Source of the DNA: Actinocatenispora rupis
GTDB taxonomy: Bacteria > Actinomycetota > Actinomycetes > Mycobacteriales > Micromonosporaceae
Direction: 5' to 3'
NCBI RefSeq assembly: GCF_016861975.1
Contig: NZ_BOMB01000024.1
Span: 124,001-188,000, forward strand
Length of the DNA stretch: 64,000 bases
Every line of letters begins with the position of its first letter. The first letter of the stretch is position 1. The notes beneath the pieces were generated by a model that was not told the origin of the DNA, did no database searches, and was given only the letters and a program-made list of their open reading frames with translations. A program made the translations under genes and the position numbers. Positions 62,901-64,000 of the stretch are shown here, one piece after another.

Positions 62901-64000
62901 CAACGCCGACATCACCCTGCGCGTTGCGGAGTTGCACGTTCGCGAGCAATGGCTGGAGGACGCGAACACCAGCGTCGGCTGGGTCGTTTCCCGGATGGTG
63001 CTCACCCCGCACCAGCAACGGCTCGCGCGCTACCTCGCTGGCCGGGAGATCCGGTTCGCAACCGTCAGGTCCGTCATGAACCGGGTACTTGCCGAGAACC
63101 CGGAGTTCGAGGGCATCGGCGGGCACAAGTGGCGGCAGACGGCGCAGGAGCTTGAGGACTACCTGGGCAACGTGCCGCCGGAGTACTACCTCGGACGCAC
63201 GGCCGACGGTCAGCCCATGACCGATGAGCAGATCGACGACACCCTCAAGGAGCTGGGAAAGGTCCTCAGCGCCATCGACGGTCTGGGCGGCGAGCTGTAT
63301 CTGGCGTCCCGGCTTGAGGGCATCACCCGCCTCAGCATGGACGTGTCGGCCACGGTGATCCGCAAGGGCGTGCAGCGTGACGTCCGTTCCGAGATCGACG
63401 TCGTGACCGATGACGGTCGGACCTGGCACGAGATGAAGGCGACCTTCATCAGCATCCAGGTCGAGGTGACCGGCGGGCGGATGCGGCTCGCGAACAAGCT
63501 GGCCAACCAGATCACGCGGCAGATGGAGATCGCCTGGCAGAACAAGGTCGACGGCCGGCCGCCACAGATCGTTCTGCACTTCCCGCGTGGTGTGCATCCC
63601 GTGGCGCTCGTCGAGCTGGAGGCGCTGCGGATCAAGGACGAGAACGGCGTCGAGATCCCGGACTTCGCCGTGCGGGTCGAGGGTCTGCCGCGGATCTACA
63701 TGTCGCTGCCGAACCTGGACGCCGCGGTGCCGGGGCGGGAGAGCGCGGCCGAGATCGTCGCGAACACGCTGAGGCGGGTGGGCCGCGACGTCCCGCCGAA
63801 TCTCGACGAGCTGTACCCGGAGCCGACCGGCGGCGCGGCCGTCTCCCCGGATGGACGGGAGCTGCTCGCCGGCGAACCCGCTGTCCAGCACGTACGCGAG
63901 GTCGCCAGGCGGGTTCCGGCGGGCTGGTCGTTGCACGCGCCCGGTTCGCAGGAGGCGGAGTTCGCGGCGGCGATCCCGGCCGTGCCGGGGGAGCGGAGCA
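41425..64000 (+). CDS. Giant multi-module T7SS effector, more than 7,525 residues (3' end outside window)
   Basis: ATG at 41425 has GGGAGG eight bases upstream. The frame then stays open to the right edge. No Sec signal is present. The order is: WXG100/CpnT-like domain (1-175); a basic helical part; Gly-zipper helices (355-429); Pro/Asn linker (550-616); divergent beta modules (1113-2451) with a charged coiled coil (about 2073-2117); a duplicated helical module (2663-3046); a duplicated 550-residue unit ending in a His/Cys dyad domain (3082-4418); an SGH module (4909-5002); a GNAT-like segment (5125-5232); more dyad modules; and helical plus nuclease-like modules (5739-7399). With ybaB and a YxxxD protein upstream, it fits a T7SS polymorphic toxin with several potential activities. 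NCBI 'lonely Cys domain' giants of Streptomyces come to mind from recall. No enzymatic activity is proven, and no immunity gene is in the window. Confidence 0.9.
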   Translation, partial: MSDDGSYSFAHYLHEFMTWVDTEVEPWIPGAHSWIGEKLIGKVPKMDSADAYRLSDAWGELLASIDAYNKVVAQAYSDLSGTWASESSGIWESNFSDYLDATASLSELAAGLEESTAGLGLELVTDEIAVMLGLVMLGVELVMAVIAICTVVGSIFGGAGIGGAIAEFSTTIGNAFRAAITNIAKLQFRAGLREAMEILGRNLPRILGNLVKTIKTAPVRVVARRGARTLTQKEFGKYLGSDAFKAVARRNIPFMAKRVAPKVVARVARRGAMSMRREFQTIMERQLFRHLTEEGGRALAVRGGASVARSGAAETAEDMAARIIYESGIRTGARGLVDATFHGMAENLGHRMLWGAAFGAGYMAAPSIIARVDALATGAVPLSQMHFEQVGKAIVGGAVMGAAAGAAGQGMVFGAMGGAVGGGAGAALTDALDWMKTGNPQNWGDDITHGAASGALFGGVLGGLHTLRFDHANMSMSFDNQGTRVHMVDRSARIGQVDGVVRFKDGSAGILSELGTKDGPIRVVVSDVQGAIWDSPAGQGRVDAAGQSMPFPQPPPNQQPPNQPPNSLPPGNPPPNQPPPDQRPPDQPPPDTRSPNQPNQPNQPNQGQPNQGRPQPGDPRYVRVEPGTQGSDGAHQPVPYDPKNPPPPPVRQEGGQQALDPYGTGRPQGPDYSQPPGGGDSGTPAAPAAHDAATAAAPSGLGNPAPAVQGGGPSTPSGGPVVPGGGDSSQPALPGDGGAAPGHQPGAGGAPGGPGPDGTPQAPGAPGPDGPATPPAPDFSRPELPRGDSAFDRPNAIPDRYAPQVARALDTAPPLDRSRVDHILQHPEQYDSGLVTAVRLQYTVPDANGVFQYTQTPGPDGMRTGPTDSEIGRWSSDIHQAAARQEAADQAARLQPPETDAVGRMLDRLPADGMRTDASGAARGDLQNSARDLYTEVTRDPDADPALTKAVNDLLTYRDSDGNTVLKKPEDLHNDLSRLSESKDVDGGGELMRQLGFEAPDATLPDTIREVADNSRIGQYAPDGPTVEPARGEPVAWQGEQGPGQLEVGPRDVHTVSNPSRPAQVVQVSGDPVRARTDVTRPLDGVLPDLQPRPATDTTPGDSYTAVEPRDGGRIVVDYPTGTVEVQVRTAPLTGDVGAVVHLPEQVDGQPTGTIDVTVDPREGDGAIGDHLRGALNEIGRAMPQASPPPALGSPAQLVEGLPELVDRAFGPDTPPGERPAALTELANRGRQLSDALNRFGQSRGDTALEQAGRQVFDAAHGTQFANALLNRPGTTVPPERVLGQAHDAWTEALGAVDRTGPAELRTTPPEPRPAPEAPRPAPRAKGPEPVDLGDVRADHARFGELEGTTEPASSVPVSSEGFQPRESPITHLPKRSAGQAFADAGRFSASESAETVQSEGDGVVAVQFKNGTTAELSVTWGEVDGAGALVEHPPMKYVDGKAVPSGPTKVTLDPRSAHPTQEAGAALDEVGGHLAPATEHEVAVRQAERWLHQRYEAFPNSTGPRVDAQTVEAKDDSTRTAEPTDRSTDDVIGNVSHGLATRPPQTTRGVAGLLPRGEGRAVGLFRDPQGGEQVAEVTVTWKEQPDGVGARATVPARAADQDGVMLSKPIEVEVDPRLPVGAAEGAVFDALDQAATSLEPPRPPETAEARTFDAGPEIKDPPPARTTTPRPSSPRGTDGPRPAPPRQRGADGPGLAFKEPEPTTGVSLDDLLGGGPRTGGELVVRGTDEVGSAGAPADGAAAEQTALPERTGTVESIPSGAPKPLTPDQEATNKLFRAAGVSPPHRRPGGSHISDLGTDTPTDADGSRRYHVPQGEMPPLIRQALGRLVNPNAFPLIQDAEELEPGLWRITFAGGTQHTFQFTPDATNGTTTYTVPPRTTAQAEAGQTPTPIQVNVDNTFSQNTPPSSLATRLYRAVVGAYAQTDPNPVVDTNHGHPDSPTGRRPGVRGFGHGQRQQQRVATAVRQVVDELHNGELPTDPNTAIRGVQQGADGTTVVVMPNGHAVRVRIGSELLPDGVLVVPTISIITDADGVPRPVFDITVNRGLNRTDPTELHDLVLSLVQAQLWSLYGFDKDLQRQQAEAERQREADEQQAERDRQRAEQRELQRLERLAEERRLNTPPPPDTNAATSAIKAALRPYTPKQTYATLLQNHEGTLDSGTFVFKDGLKVPVEIVVVPGLPVTVRVEYPEVRFGTVGAGTPQGPVRIMVSDRHRLTAPQVSELAAGIHKHVTLRPTADPEHIEAARAEQAQQMEALTWLLEQAMAAQAPAPAAPEQGADPAAPTQEPGPASAPAQPSTLTRVGTVRRAPAPAALPAHDTYTSAWKPQSSAVETAADRLISDLVNGADGEPVPFDPASKTLLLTLPNGTQLETAVLVDRHDLSPDRPPLKPGQPYVGLPDLVWNGTGWEQAPGDPAIFLFPEQLPEDPATHDAIVRLWFRQMQQFVADRLGTVLVPRTGPVEPDAAAADPAETPAAETPAAQAPDRTDPAMAPAAEAPEETSQVPLVPETDQVSTITAEQVRKVVQMAVSLPPEIGLITPDRVAAMLDPKAPPVLRALAQRHLVPAGEDGDRGPLTQQEIDERLAQLGGVGRSAVEDPQVGAEPDEGWAAAAAPATEPTTEQPAPKPAEPRSPTAPSDTTVVAPPAAAAEPAVDQVAPVEPAQLLAVWEQMLHALPAVLAGASAVSVLKRTDSGEYTFRVGGRFATELIPVGSLPAMMRDLAAAGTSGVTLMVDVAEAMIRHALAVLPDQRPAAPGDLASGRTPLPGDAELAVARGLAELFRRHPARAVRTEIRSRFTDLLPRLDPTQLAELADALAGTAPALAPPVRKQIGVVTGKRPSAPRRATADLEPEQAAAVQQAMRAATAAVSQSLPMAGLAVSPAGLKFMVPSNTEGSYASDGVWESGSRTVATLPELMRDLAASGATGFSLMLAAAEAMVRHASAELAQAPWAMPEKLLDGREMSPGDVDERVAITIAALYARDAKGAAERIEAQNRFAEVIEHLDPHSLRFLITVFDRYESSALAAPELQRLTEARLHKLTAPTKAAAPAKTAVPTKQDSPTVASPEGDAAPAADTSSAPDAPWWHSHPTWAPDSARQVQLERFHAAARAMALQWLAELGGREPGNLLDRLERAFEAMTAATDGLHGVVRALGDSTFDIMELGAGRLDPDADGVVALADHLREWAAKVEAAAATLDGLIGPGSDFATDLPRVAKMIDYLAGPGFVPPRLATIKGPGSNETPLLGATDLLRGQATDARRYAEQLTALADRMSAADGNVRSNDVREVVIPAARQIREVSGSVDAVRGALQAALTEGIDRHQDWLTTSVDDWMGLGVPGGALTWQETDGTPVLVAGLTVVARAPDAHWWVPVRSPETGEIIQARILPAELMIGGVPRPRLVPRTAADGDPQLLHDIDLWSAEVTGPPVFSPAENQRPTRESGLSDDQVEDLLRHAFVPHPDGAQLFSPFDEFTSKSDVRLGSGWTWIESHGSRTAGGIGLVGYPPAPGPDQNPQVVVVSWAQLARVLPRLADLVDLTDRVVVAACESASVGQQGHSFGPFAAALGRTIVGSTEVVGFNEDGKSIGLPEYGSADRTTGRSGVFHVVRPDGSWFVLPVSGRAGQLAGWNDILDLADQLDAADTARPAASTQSATQNTPAEPVPPSAADLARAIAELFRDSDQPDETTDLQERYEALLEGPDAGRVVAAVEAIAPGLNVRVAPTLAPAPSYSSRPGIAGLLRGGSTFADAFNQAVTSAVDATGQYAGSGSADAQQAAVAAWQQVARVGQGLRGRLGVLNDQLELWDQQGSLSFPMQRVGEASYGLDDFLEEVQRGVGLLEAGGSANLPAWLDDVTGFQLPEVRNQLANAIADVRSWADSSVPSTPATVAPVAEPNTWWADSADWGPAASEVTGLVQLAQAATAAVAGRVAEFGTAESTGLPARLARAVDEIGAALDGIGQAVGSAQGADPAAVAEQFTRIATVLNDLVASDGTFATDFPRLVGLVEGLENHDLVRGVGTRPDRGTGAAVVWGAAKRLRTLPDLMSGLAQDLTRRAGSIRAADDLAKRVREAETSFRGRLAEIGWALDAVRAGVEAVRDNRDWLAANAGLVTGLGMGAGSLHWDQDGALLWRTQGPAGPRDTILWRRGDGYWSTSVAQPSGDPVDAMVLPAGLMLNGQPRHVVVPMYWAGIPADALQDVSLSSSDIPAAPVWHAERPAPLASTMTDDDVEGLLREVFAAVPTGGQFFGKYEPRAQPTNLSPLDLGMDWGLLGGHGTPEGLEVWRKSPAASKPGAVVIPWEQFARVLPRLADLVQLPDRVLLWSCDATSVGRRDPQAGWLAAPGRTVVAATQTIWGDGAAGQRSQVDVAENSGTSANKQPGRLGFFQVLRPDGSWFALPATGFVGQNAGWNDILDLADQTSAEAGPAGDGDVMVLPASGYVSASAIPSAATPHIGTPPKPQYAPLLTVVQHALTFVPGAQAAPHPDDPGLVMVTRPGAAPVAFRGFVEGRDAPGLARNWATEPVFTDTPLDGTSVPTVTVNDTVLNDPAALHRLVTRTLIFQKVEADNAVGRFKRWTAAFSGQAQASDALGHNGNAFKLTTRDKQRLADLKLLIEEQQATPPGNAAAINAELARVAARIFKPEGRQGSFTQRRLTEQYLQEAWRKDGLPEGGMPDVDAALKQARDFYFPKLAEPPTIQPSSPLMSGVMGAAPVKEAALTPVVGPGIPDGTPLGLDPDGRTWIFPVPVELARGLRDLDPGALTAIRWHVQQMVDAASWPENLVNGQPRPLQVRIPEIDASVASGLEHIRPTSPTYDAAGQPVARARVTVVGDRVRRFPVPVRISQEDLDTDPVNNIVYLTNPDDLARTAVLVRDGEIVDAGGTPFQGRMMFTVDPRQAVHATPESRNWKSVTPEERAQGVKGHAHSSLAREVLAAGEFYAVPGKPFVMLDHSGHFMQGADKGAEYLDEFLQVLRARGYDTSDVWFVSLGAGEPEMVRRAHEVFDWAVAALNSPGEIPGVSGVEVHGPVIPGRQAENRSVAWLRVTTADGRSVDVDASNVFHYLTAPWLDRDVADLGWAAADWLTAKIQHALAAVPATTAADAVSAALRDPRSAAPDGWNAVGQALAGAVAGLRPGGFRLAPARLLPGTDTLGVELAIVGDGAEPGRARFRFTNDTLLVDEILLPPGAHSSASGPVLGALVELGRWAGVTAVDVTTSALPDQDVAYDLGFGFADAASAGVGTGPGGEVVFTPGTPLGELAARYQSDLNRLGAGDPWIRDLLVRASKVPFGSPDFPTPYEIRYSGSSSVYPLPRPDVGTDALKAVAVRTRLVLRPDQSAPTTADQPRAADNVAVAPALPDMDAVTHVVAHAHALPHGAGLFVGTVVPPEQRTPGSPTRGEFAALFRPVQGYVTVDVDGVANGFPVVAGRVVTVEQLARGLQQVLGTDSRPIKLNVDRGVGLARALSAAMPGRLVVGATETIHLNPVGHYEAVSSQVPGRTAPDGTWQGYVNGQPAQHHAAAFDAVADLPSGEAAVQWAIDNALVLDGHPDVVFFTGPAEAATFAGRMATRGLSVVTPDGAARSVFTVVAHGHENYVEVNGRNIGLAEFGEAIRRLTAGVGTSAGHVVRIGAAGRVLKLAGCDLGVGPDAAQRIIGRYAGMDTLAPLGVLGITPDGREIVFAPSQRASASAGLHGSNGWRLIRGSDGQELPYAGNGGVRGAWVPDLAAPPRWAEGPAGELVLGSSSEPALPEVGDFPVTDGVQQILDEIARSTDGPVEKAQEILRGVYHRSIENLVRGRYKGEVKRAAGAGASPEEAKRTAAEKVRSPEITADILDRATTQVIKWVTNARRLAEQNGDDFVERVARNNKNVKKVADAWRQPDEATGADATIVDEELPPELQLVVDEIERSGHSRLVIEYAKKQIVAVFALERWHAVKLVREDFLDGVEQAPTREDPAEVGRRWSAYVRQQSTADRMAQLAKDLANQRLDEQRARAVLDGSDFVLRLAERYVFDFALEHGQTLPPGLASLPAAPQAAIRLIQRVQARLRMADEQITALLTDRPELIERGAHHWASSRDSLAEVVNGLHASYLVGESPDGQPLSDDGAVRILTTMNRVNSQLSGILGELAVARTLPDIHAVEMSVATVVVQDGEEDVVTSKIDLVSDGGRTWHEVKATLVETQVVLVDGRFELTPYLRDQAERQLQLAWRNGAQVVEHYVNGIHPIAKIALESLRITDEHGVEIPDARLRVEGPPRVHLPLPNLSAAVPGRETPGEIIANALQRQGDPVPADLDTTPPQSDPAPRFGPDGRPVFTGERAVQHVQTVAENGRVERDGAVVGWSLHAPGTDEAAYAANVDGTPGELFVSFHHQDGLVLVGRAWVPPAELFAGLKPALDEAIRASSLTPETVRVPLLGCFTADILDRAVEVLGVEVGGATGPGFLDPDGRFMVIDQASDSMLPTFPADGYMIWRRPDGNLSYTPSEQWETPPTDWVRLGTPSGPSGWPALPEREFPIPDAVRQVLDELASRGSHGVAEAQQVVVDLFQERARTAATSGYENYADNKLAAYAGTEDAAERAGAEALTYAQSDRGLTQSLRQAADQTVAWVRRVDRRAAAANDDFVLRVARNDQEPPSNRPRKDRQSAPTPLSDPSPDDVAKAQEKATKALRRARSLHQQAVKEFRKLDSQDVPGIAALRLRLDSATRALEREATQFGAQDEAPAYRKAVLAEYQLTSVIGNCLGLTGEIRFAASLDNISRLGETYNAVVMRNGEPRSVIVDVDVLTDDDTVWYEVKTAGPRKQVAVSDGETHVKPDLADQIQNQLDVAWRTRINGHRPRVVVAFPNGAHPVAERELTALRARDDDGNEVDFGPTVITQAPPRPALPKNPARPAAPARSTTPKPTTTAAAAPTAVADEPITVPDEVQRILDDIAQIGGPVEDARNVVLRRYREAFAKQVEGERKHWWNERLSQLGEDTSPSQPDSAAEGELAEHLASDAIHGRLARQAVAPVEAWIRRVRSKAADPADFVARVAGNGQAPSPTPGQVVARSVATPPRPAAPSRPATPVLSAGPFTAAMLPAEVRAVVDEFERSDNQPAVVEAATAAVVNRFRSAYEEAVATLRTAKAREYVAQGKGEPEAEREADEFVGTAPGRSIATEQAVARTNFWMRQTRVRAHADNADITLRVAELHVREQWLEDANTSVGWVVSRMVLTPHQQRLARYLAGREIRFATVRSVMNRVLAENPEFEGIGGHKWRQTAQELEDYLGNVPPEYYLGRTADGQPMTDEQIDDTLKELGKVLSAIDGLGGELYLASRLEGITRLSMDVSATVIRKGVQRDVRSEIDVVTDDGRTWHEMKATFISIQVEVTGGRMRLANKLANQITRQMEIAWQNKVDGRPPQIVLHFPRGVHPVALVELEALRIKDENGVEIPDFAVRVEGLPRIYMSLPNLDAAVPGRESAAEIVANTLRRVGRDVPPNLDELYPEPTGGAAVSPDGRELLAGEPAVQHVREVARRVPAGWSLHAPGSQEAEFAAAIPAVPGERS
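42487..42711 (+). other. Giant protein: Gly-zipper membrane-active segments
   Basis: Residues 355-429 include GAAFGAGYMAAPSIIA and GGAVMGAAAGAAGQG, then GAMGGAVGGGAGAAL, that is, repeated G-x3-G and A-x3-G spacing. Such segments insert into membranes in several secreted toxins and could deliver the remainder into a target cell. Confidence 0.55.
43072..43272 (+). repeat. Giant protein: Pro/Gln/Asn-rich linker
   Basis: Residues 550-616, made of PPNQ, PPDQ and NQPNQ-type tetrapeptide repeats. A disordered spacer between the secretion/entry head and the rest. Confidence 0.85.
44761..48777 (+). repeat. Giant protein: seven divergent beta-helix modules
   Basis: Copies begin near residues 1113, 1400, 1561, 1847, 1993, 2161 and 2358, each about 75-95 residues. 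Shared plan: a strand with xxVxxPNGTxxxVxV, one or two strands, a strand ending VxVDPR or equivalent, then a helix such as HLRGALNEIG. An eighth likely copy lies at 54859-55101 (residues 4479-4559). Identity between copies is low, so this is pattern-level evidence. Confidence 0.5.
49411..50560 (+). repeat. Giant protein: two tandem helical modules
   Basis: Residues 2663-2832 and 2853-3046. Best match: PAMMRDLAAAGTSGVTLMV with AEAMIRHA, against PELMRDLAASGATGFSLML with AEAMVRHA. Each is followed by an 'I/L-A-x-L-F/Y' helix and a closing LDP helix. A clear tandem duplication of unknown fold. Confidence 0.75.
50668..52332 (+). repeat. Giant protein: duplicated 550-residue unit, copy 1, with His3486/Cys3541
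   Basis: Residues 3082-3636. A helical part starting PWWHSHPTWAPDS is followed by a beta part (WWVPVRSPETGEIIQARILP) and a Rossmann-like part. The last has H3486 in WIESHGSR, LARVLPRLADLVDLTDRV and C3541 in VVAACESASVG, ending GWNDILDLADQL. The H-G and C spacing (55 residues) resembles clan CD cysteine peptidases, but this is inference. Confidence 0.7.
53086..54678 (+). repeat. Giant protein: duplicated 550-residue unit, copy 2, with His4266/Cys4316
   Basis: Residues 3888-4418. Starts NTWWADSADWGPA; beta part YWSTSVAQPSGDPVDAMVLP; H4266 in LLGGHGTPEG; FARVLPRLADLVQLPDRV; C4316 in LLWSCDATSVG; ends GWNDILDLADQT. The G-H-G and S-C form is closer to caspase and gingipain active sites than copy 1. 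Confidence 0.7.
56149..56430 (+). other. Giant protein: His-rich SGH module
   Basis: Residues 4909-5002: KGHAHSSLAREVLAAGEFYA, then V-M-L-D-H-S-G-H-F and a helix YLDEFLQVLRARGYDTSDVW. Conserved-looking His 4913, 4915, 4941 and 4944. The H-x-S-S-L...GE...SGH pattern is one I recall from several polymorphic toxins and effectors; its activity is not known to me. Confidence 0.5.
56797..57120 (+). other. Giant protein: GNAT-like segment
   Basis: Residues 5125-5232: strands GVELAIVGDG, RARFRFTNDTLLVDEILLPP, then a helix GPVLGALVELGRWAGVTAVD and a last LGFGF. The strand-helix order and the final G-F-G-F resemble an acetyltransferase fold, but the acetyl-CoA loop (Q/R-x-x-G-x-G/A) is not evident, so it may be inactive or something else. 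Confidence 0.35.
57604..58420 (+). repeat. Giant protein: degenerate and intact His/Cys dyad modules
   Basis: A first copy (residues 5394-5472) has the scaffold (VVTVEQLARGLQQVL, GRLVVGATETI) but KLNVDRG where Cys is expected. A second copy (about 5569-5666) has H5578/H5580 in VVAHGHENY, LAEFGEAIRRLTAG and C5629 in KLAGCDLG. One inactive-looking and one active-looking copy side by side. Confidence 0.55.
59740..60080 (+). other. Giant protein: PD-(D/E)XK-like nuclease module 1
   Basis: Residues 6106-6219. E6113 (ILGELAVA), D6148 (SKIDLVSDGG), E6159-V-K6161 (WHEVKAT), then a helix with QAERQLQLAWRNGAQVVEHY. The E...D...E-x-K set and helix order match restriction-endonuclease-fold toxins. Confidence 0.65.
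60292..60800 (+). other. Giant protein: His/Cys dyad module between nucleases 1 and 2
   Basis: Residues 6290-6459: FTGERAVQHVQ, GWSLHAPGTDEAAYA, H6354/H6355 in FVSFHHQDGL, PPAELFAGLKPALDEAI, C6401 in PLLGCFTADILDRAVEVLGV. The G-C-F-T-A followed by a long helix parallels the other dyad modules. Confidence 0.55.
61588..61930 (+). other. Giant protein: PD-(D/E)XK-like nuclease module 2
   Basis: Residues 6722-6835. E6729 (LTGEIRFA), D6764 (VDVDVLTDDD), E6775-V-K6777 (WYEVKTA), helix DLADQIQNQLDVAWRTRING. Spacing of the four residues equals that of modules 1 and 3. Confidence 0.65.
63271..63620 (+). other. Giant protein: PD-(D/E)XK-like nuclease module 3
   Basis: Residues 7283-7399. E7290 (LGGELYLA), D7325 (SEIDVVTDDG), E7336-M-K7338 (WHEMKAT), helix NQITRQMEIAWQNKVDGRPP. 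It is followed by LPNLDAAVPGRESAAEIVAN, which nearly repeats the segment after module 1. Confidence 0.65.
63841..64000 (+). other. Giant protein: start of a further dyad-type module, cut by the window edge
   Basis: From residue 7473: VSPDGRELLAGEPAVQHVRE, then GWSLHAPGSQEAEFAAA, matching the opening of the module at 60292. The tandem array therefore continues past the window. Confidence 0.7.

Larger units (their letters stand above)
58639..62940 (+). repeat. Giant protein: five helical modules ending in (D)DFVxRVAxN
   Basis: Copies at residues 5739-5854, 5881-5997, 6496-6612, 6898-7017 and 7058-7172. Each starts with V-x-x-I/V-L/V-D-E/D-I/F (VQQILDEI, LQLVVDEI, VRQVLDEL, VQRILDDI, VRAVVDEF). 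Each ends with GDDFVERVARN, GSDFVLRLAER, NDDFVLRVARN, PADFVARVAGN or NADITLRVAEL. Modules 1 and 2 precede nuclease 1, module 3 precedes nuclease 2, and modules 4 and 5 precede nuclease 3. Confidence 0.75.

Noticed and set aside
41425-64000. Giant gene as a polyketide or non-ribosomal peptide synthase
   Set aside because: No ketosynthase, acyltransferase, adenylation or condensation motifs are present; repeats are of unrelated types.

Overview
The window is high-GC DNA with many GTG starts, strong GGAGG-type ribosome binding sites and actinobacterial gene families: dimeric-type glycyl-tRNA synthetase, a SigG-like ECF sigma factor, RDD and DUF6703-like membrane proteins, and an EccBCDE/mycosin type VII secretion system (T7SS). 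It looks like chromosome from a filamentous actinomycete, most likely Micromonosporales. That placement is inferred from gene content, not from a search.

Positions 1-22.4 kb are ordinary accessory and housekeeping genes. They run as: a membrane-anchored L7/L12-domain protein and a CPA2 antiporter; an RDD protein; three secreted or membrane proteins of unknown role; an AbiEi/AbiEii toxin-antitoxin pair; an ECF sigma factor with a DHFR-like reductase and an EthD protein; a SapA-like secreted protein; a stand-alone 'Sensor' membrane protein; a long VLCAD-type acyl-CoA dehydrogenase; an ArsR/SmtB repressor and an FAD monooxygenase; an ABM-domain protein; glyS; a lysozyme-like cell-wall enzyme behind a long structured leader; and a tRNA-dihydrouridine synthase.

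Positions 22.5-41.4 kb form a complete T7SS locus arranged as a mosaic of short operons: eccE1-(minicistron)-partner1 (+), esxB-like/esxA-like (-), eccD-eccB (-), eccC and two substrate-like genes (+), mycP-eccE2-partner2 (-), then ybaB and a WXG-like gene (+). Two features stand out. The eccE-partner cassette is present twice, at opposite ends and facing inward. The mycosin has lost its catalytic Ser and the oxyanion Asn.

From 41,425 to the right edge there is one uninterrupted reading frame of more than 7,525 codons with no stop in the window. Its start has a good ribosome binding site, and it directly follows ybaB and a WXG-like gene carrying a YxxxD export motif, so it is most simply read as the giant T7SS substrate of this locus. 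It has a CpnT/WXG100-like N-terminus with membrane-active segments, a Pro/Asn-rich linker, about seven divergent beta modules, two duplicated module types, several His...Cys dyad modules resembling clan CD or 'lonely Cys' domains, and a C-terminal array. That array alternates five helical modules with three nuclease-like modules, each keeping E-x34-D-x10-E-x-K with identical spacing. I consider this multi-warhead giant protein and its unusual secretion locus the most interesting content of the window. Its C-terminus and any immunity gene lie beyond position 64,000.
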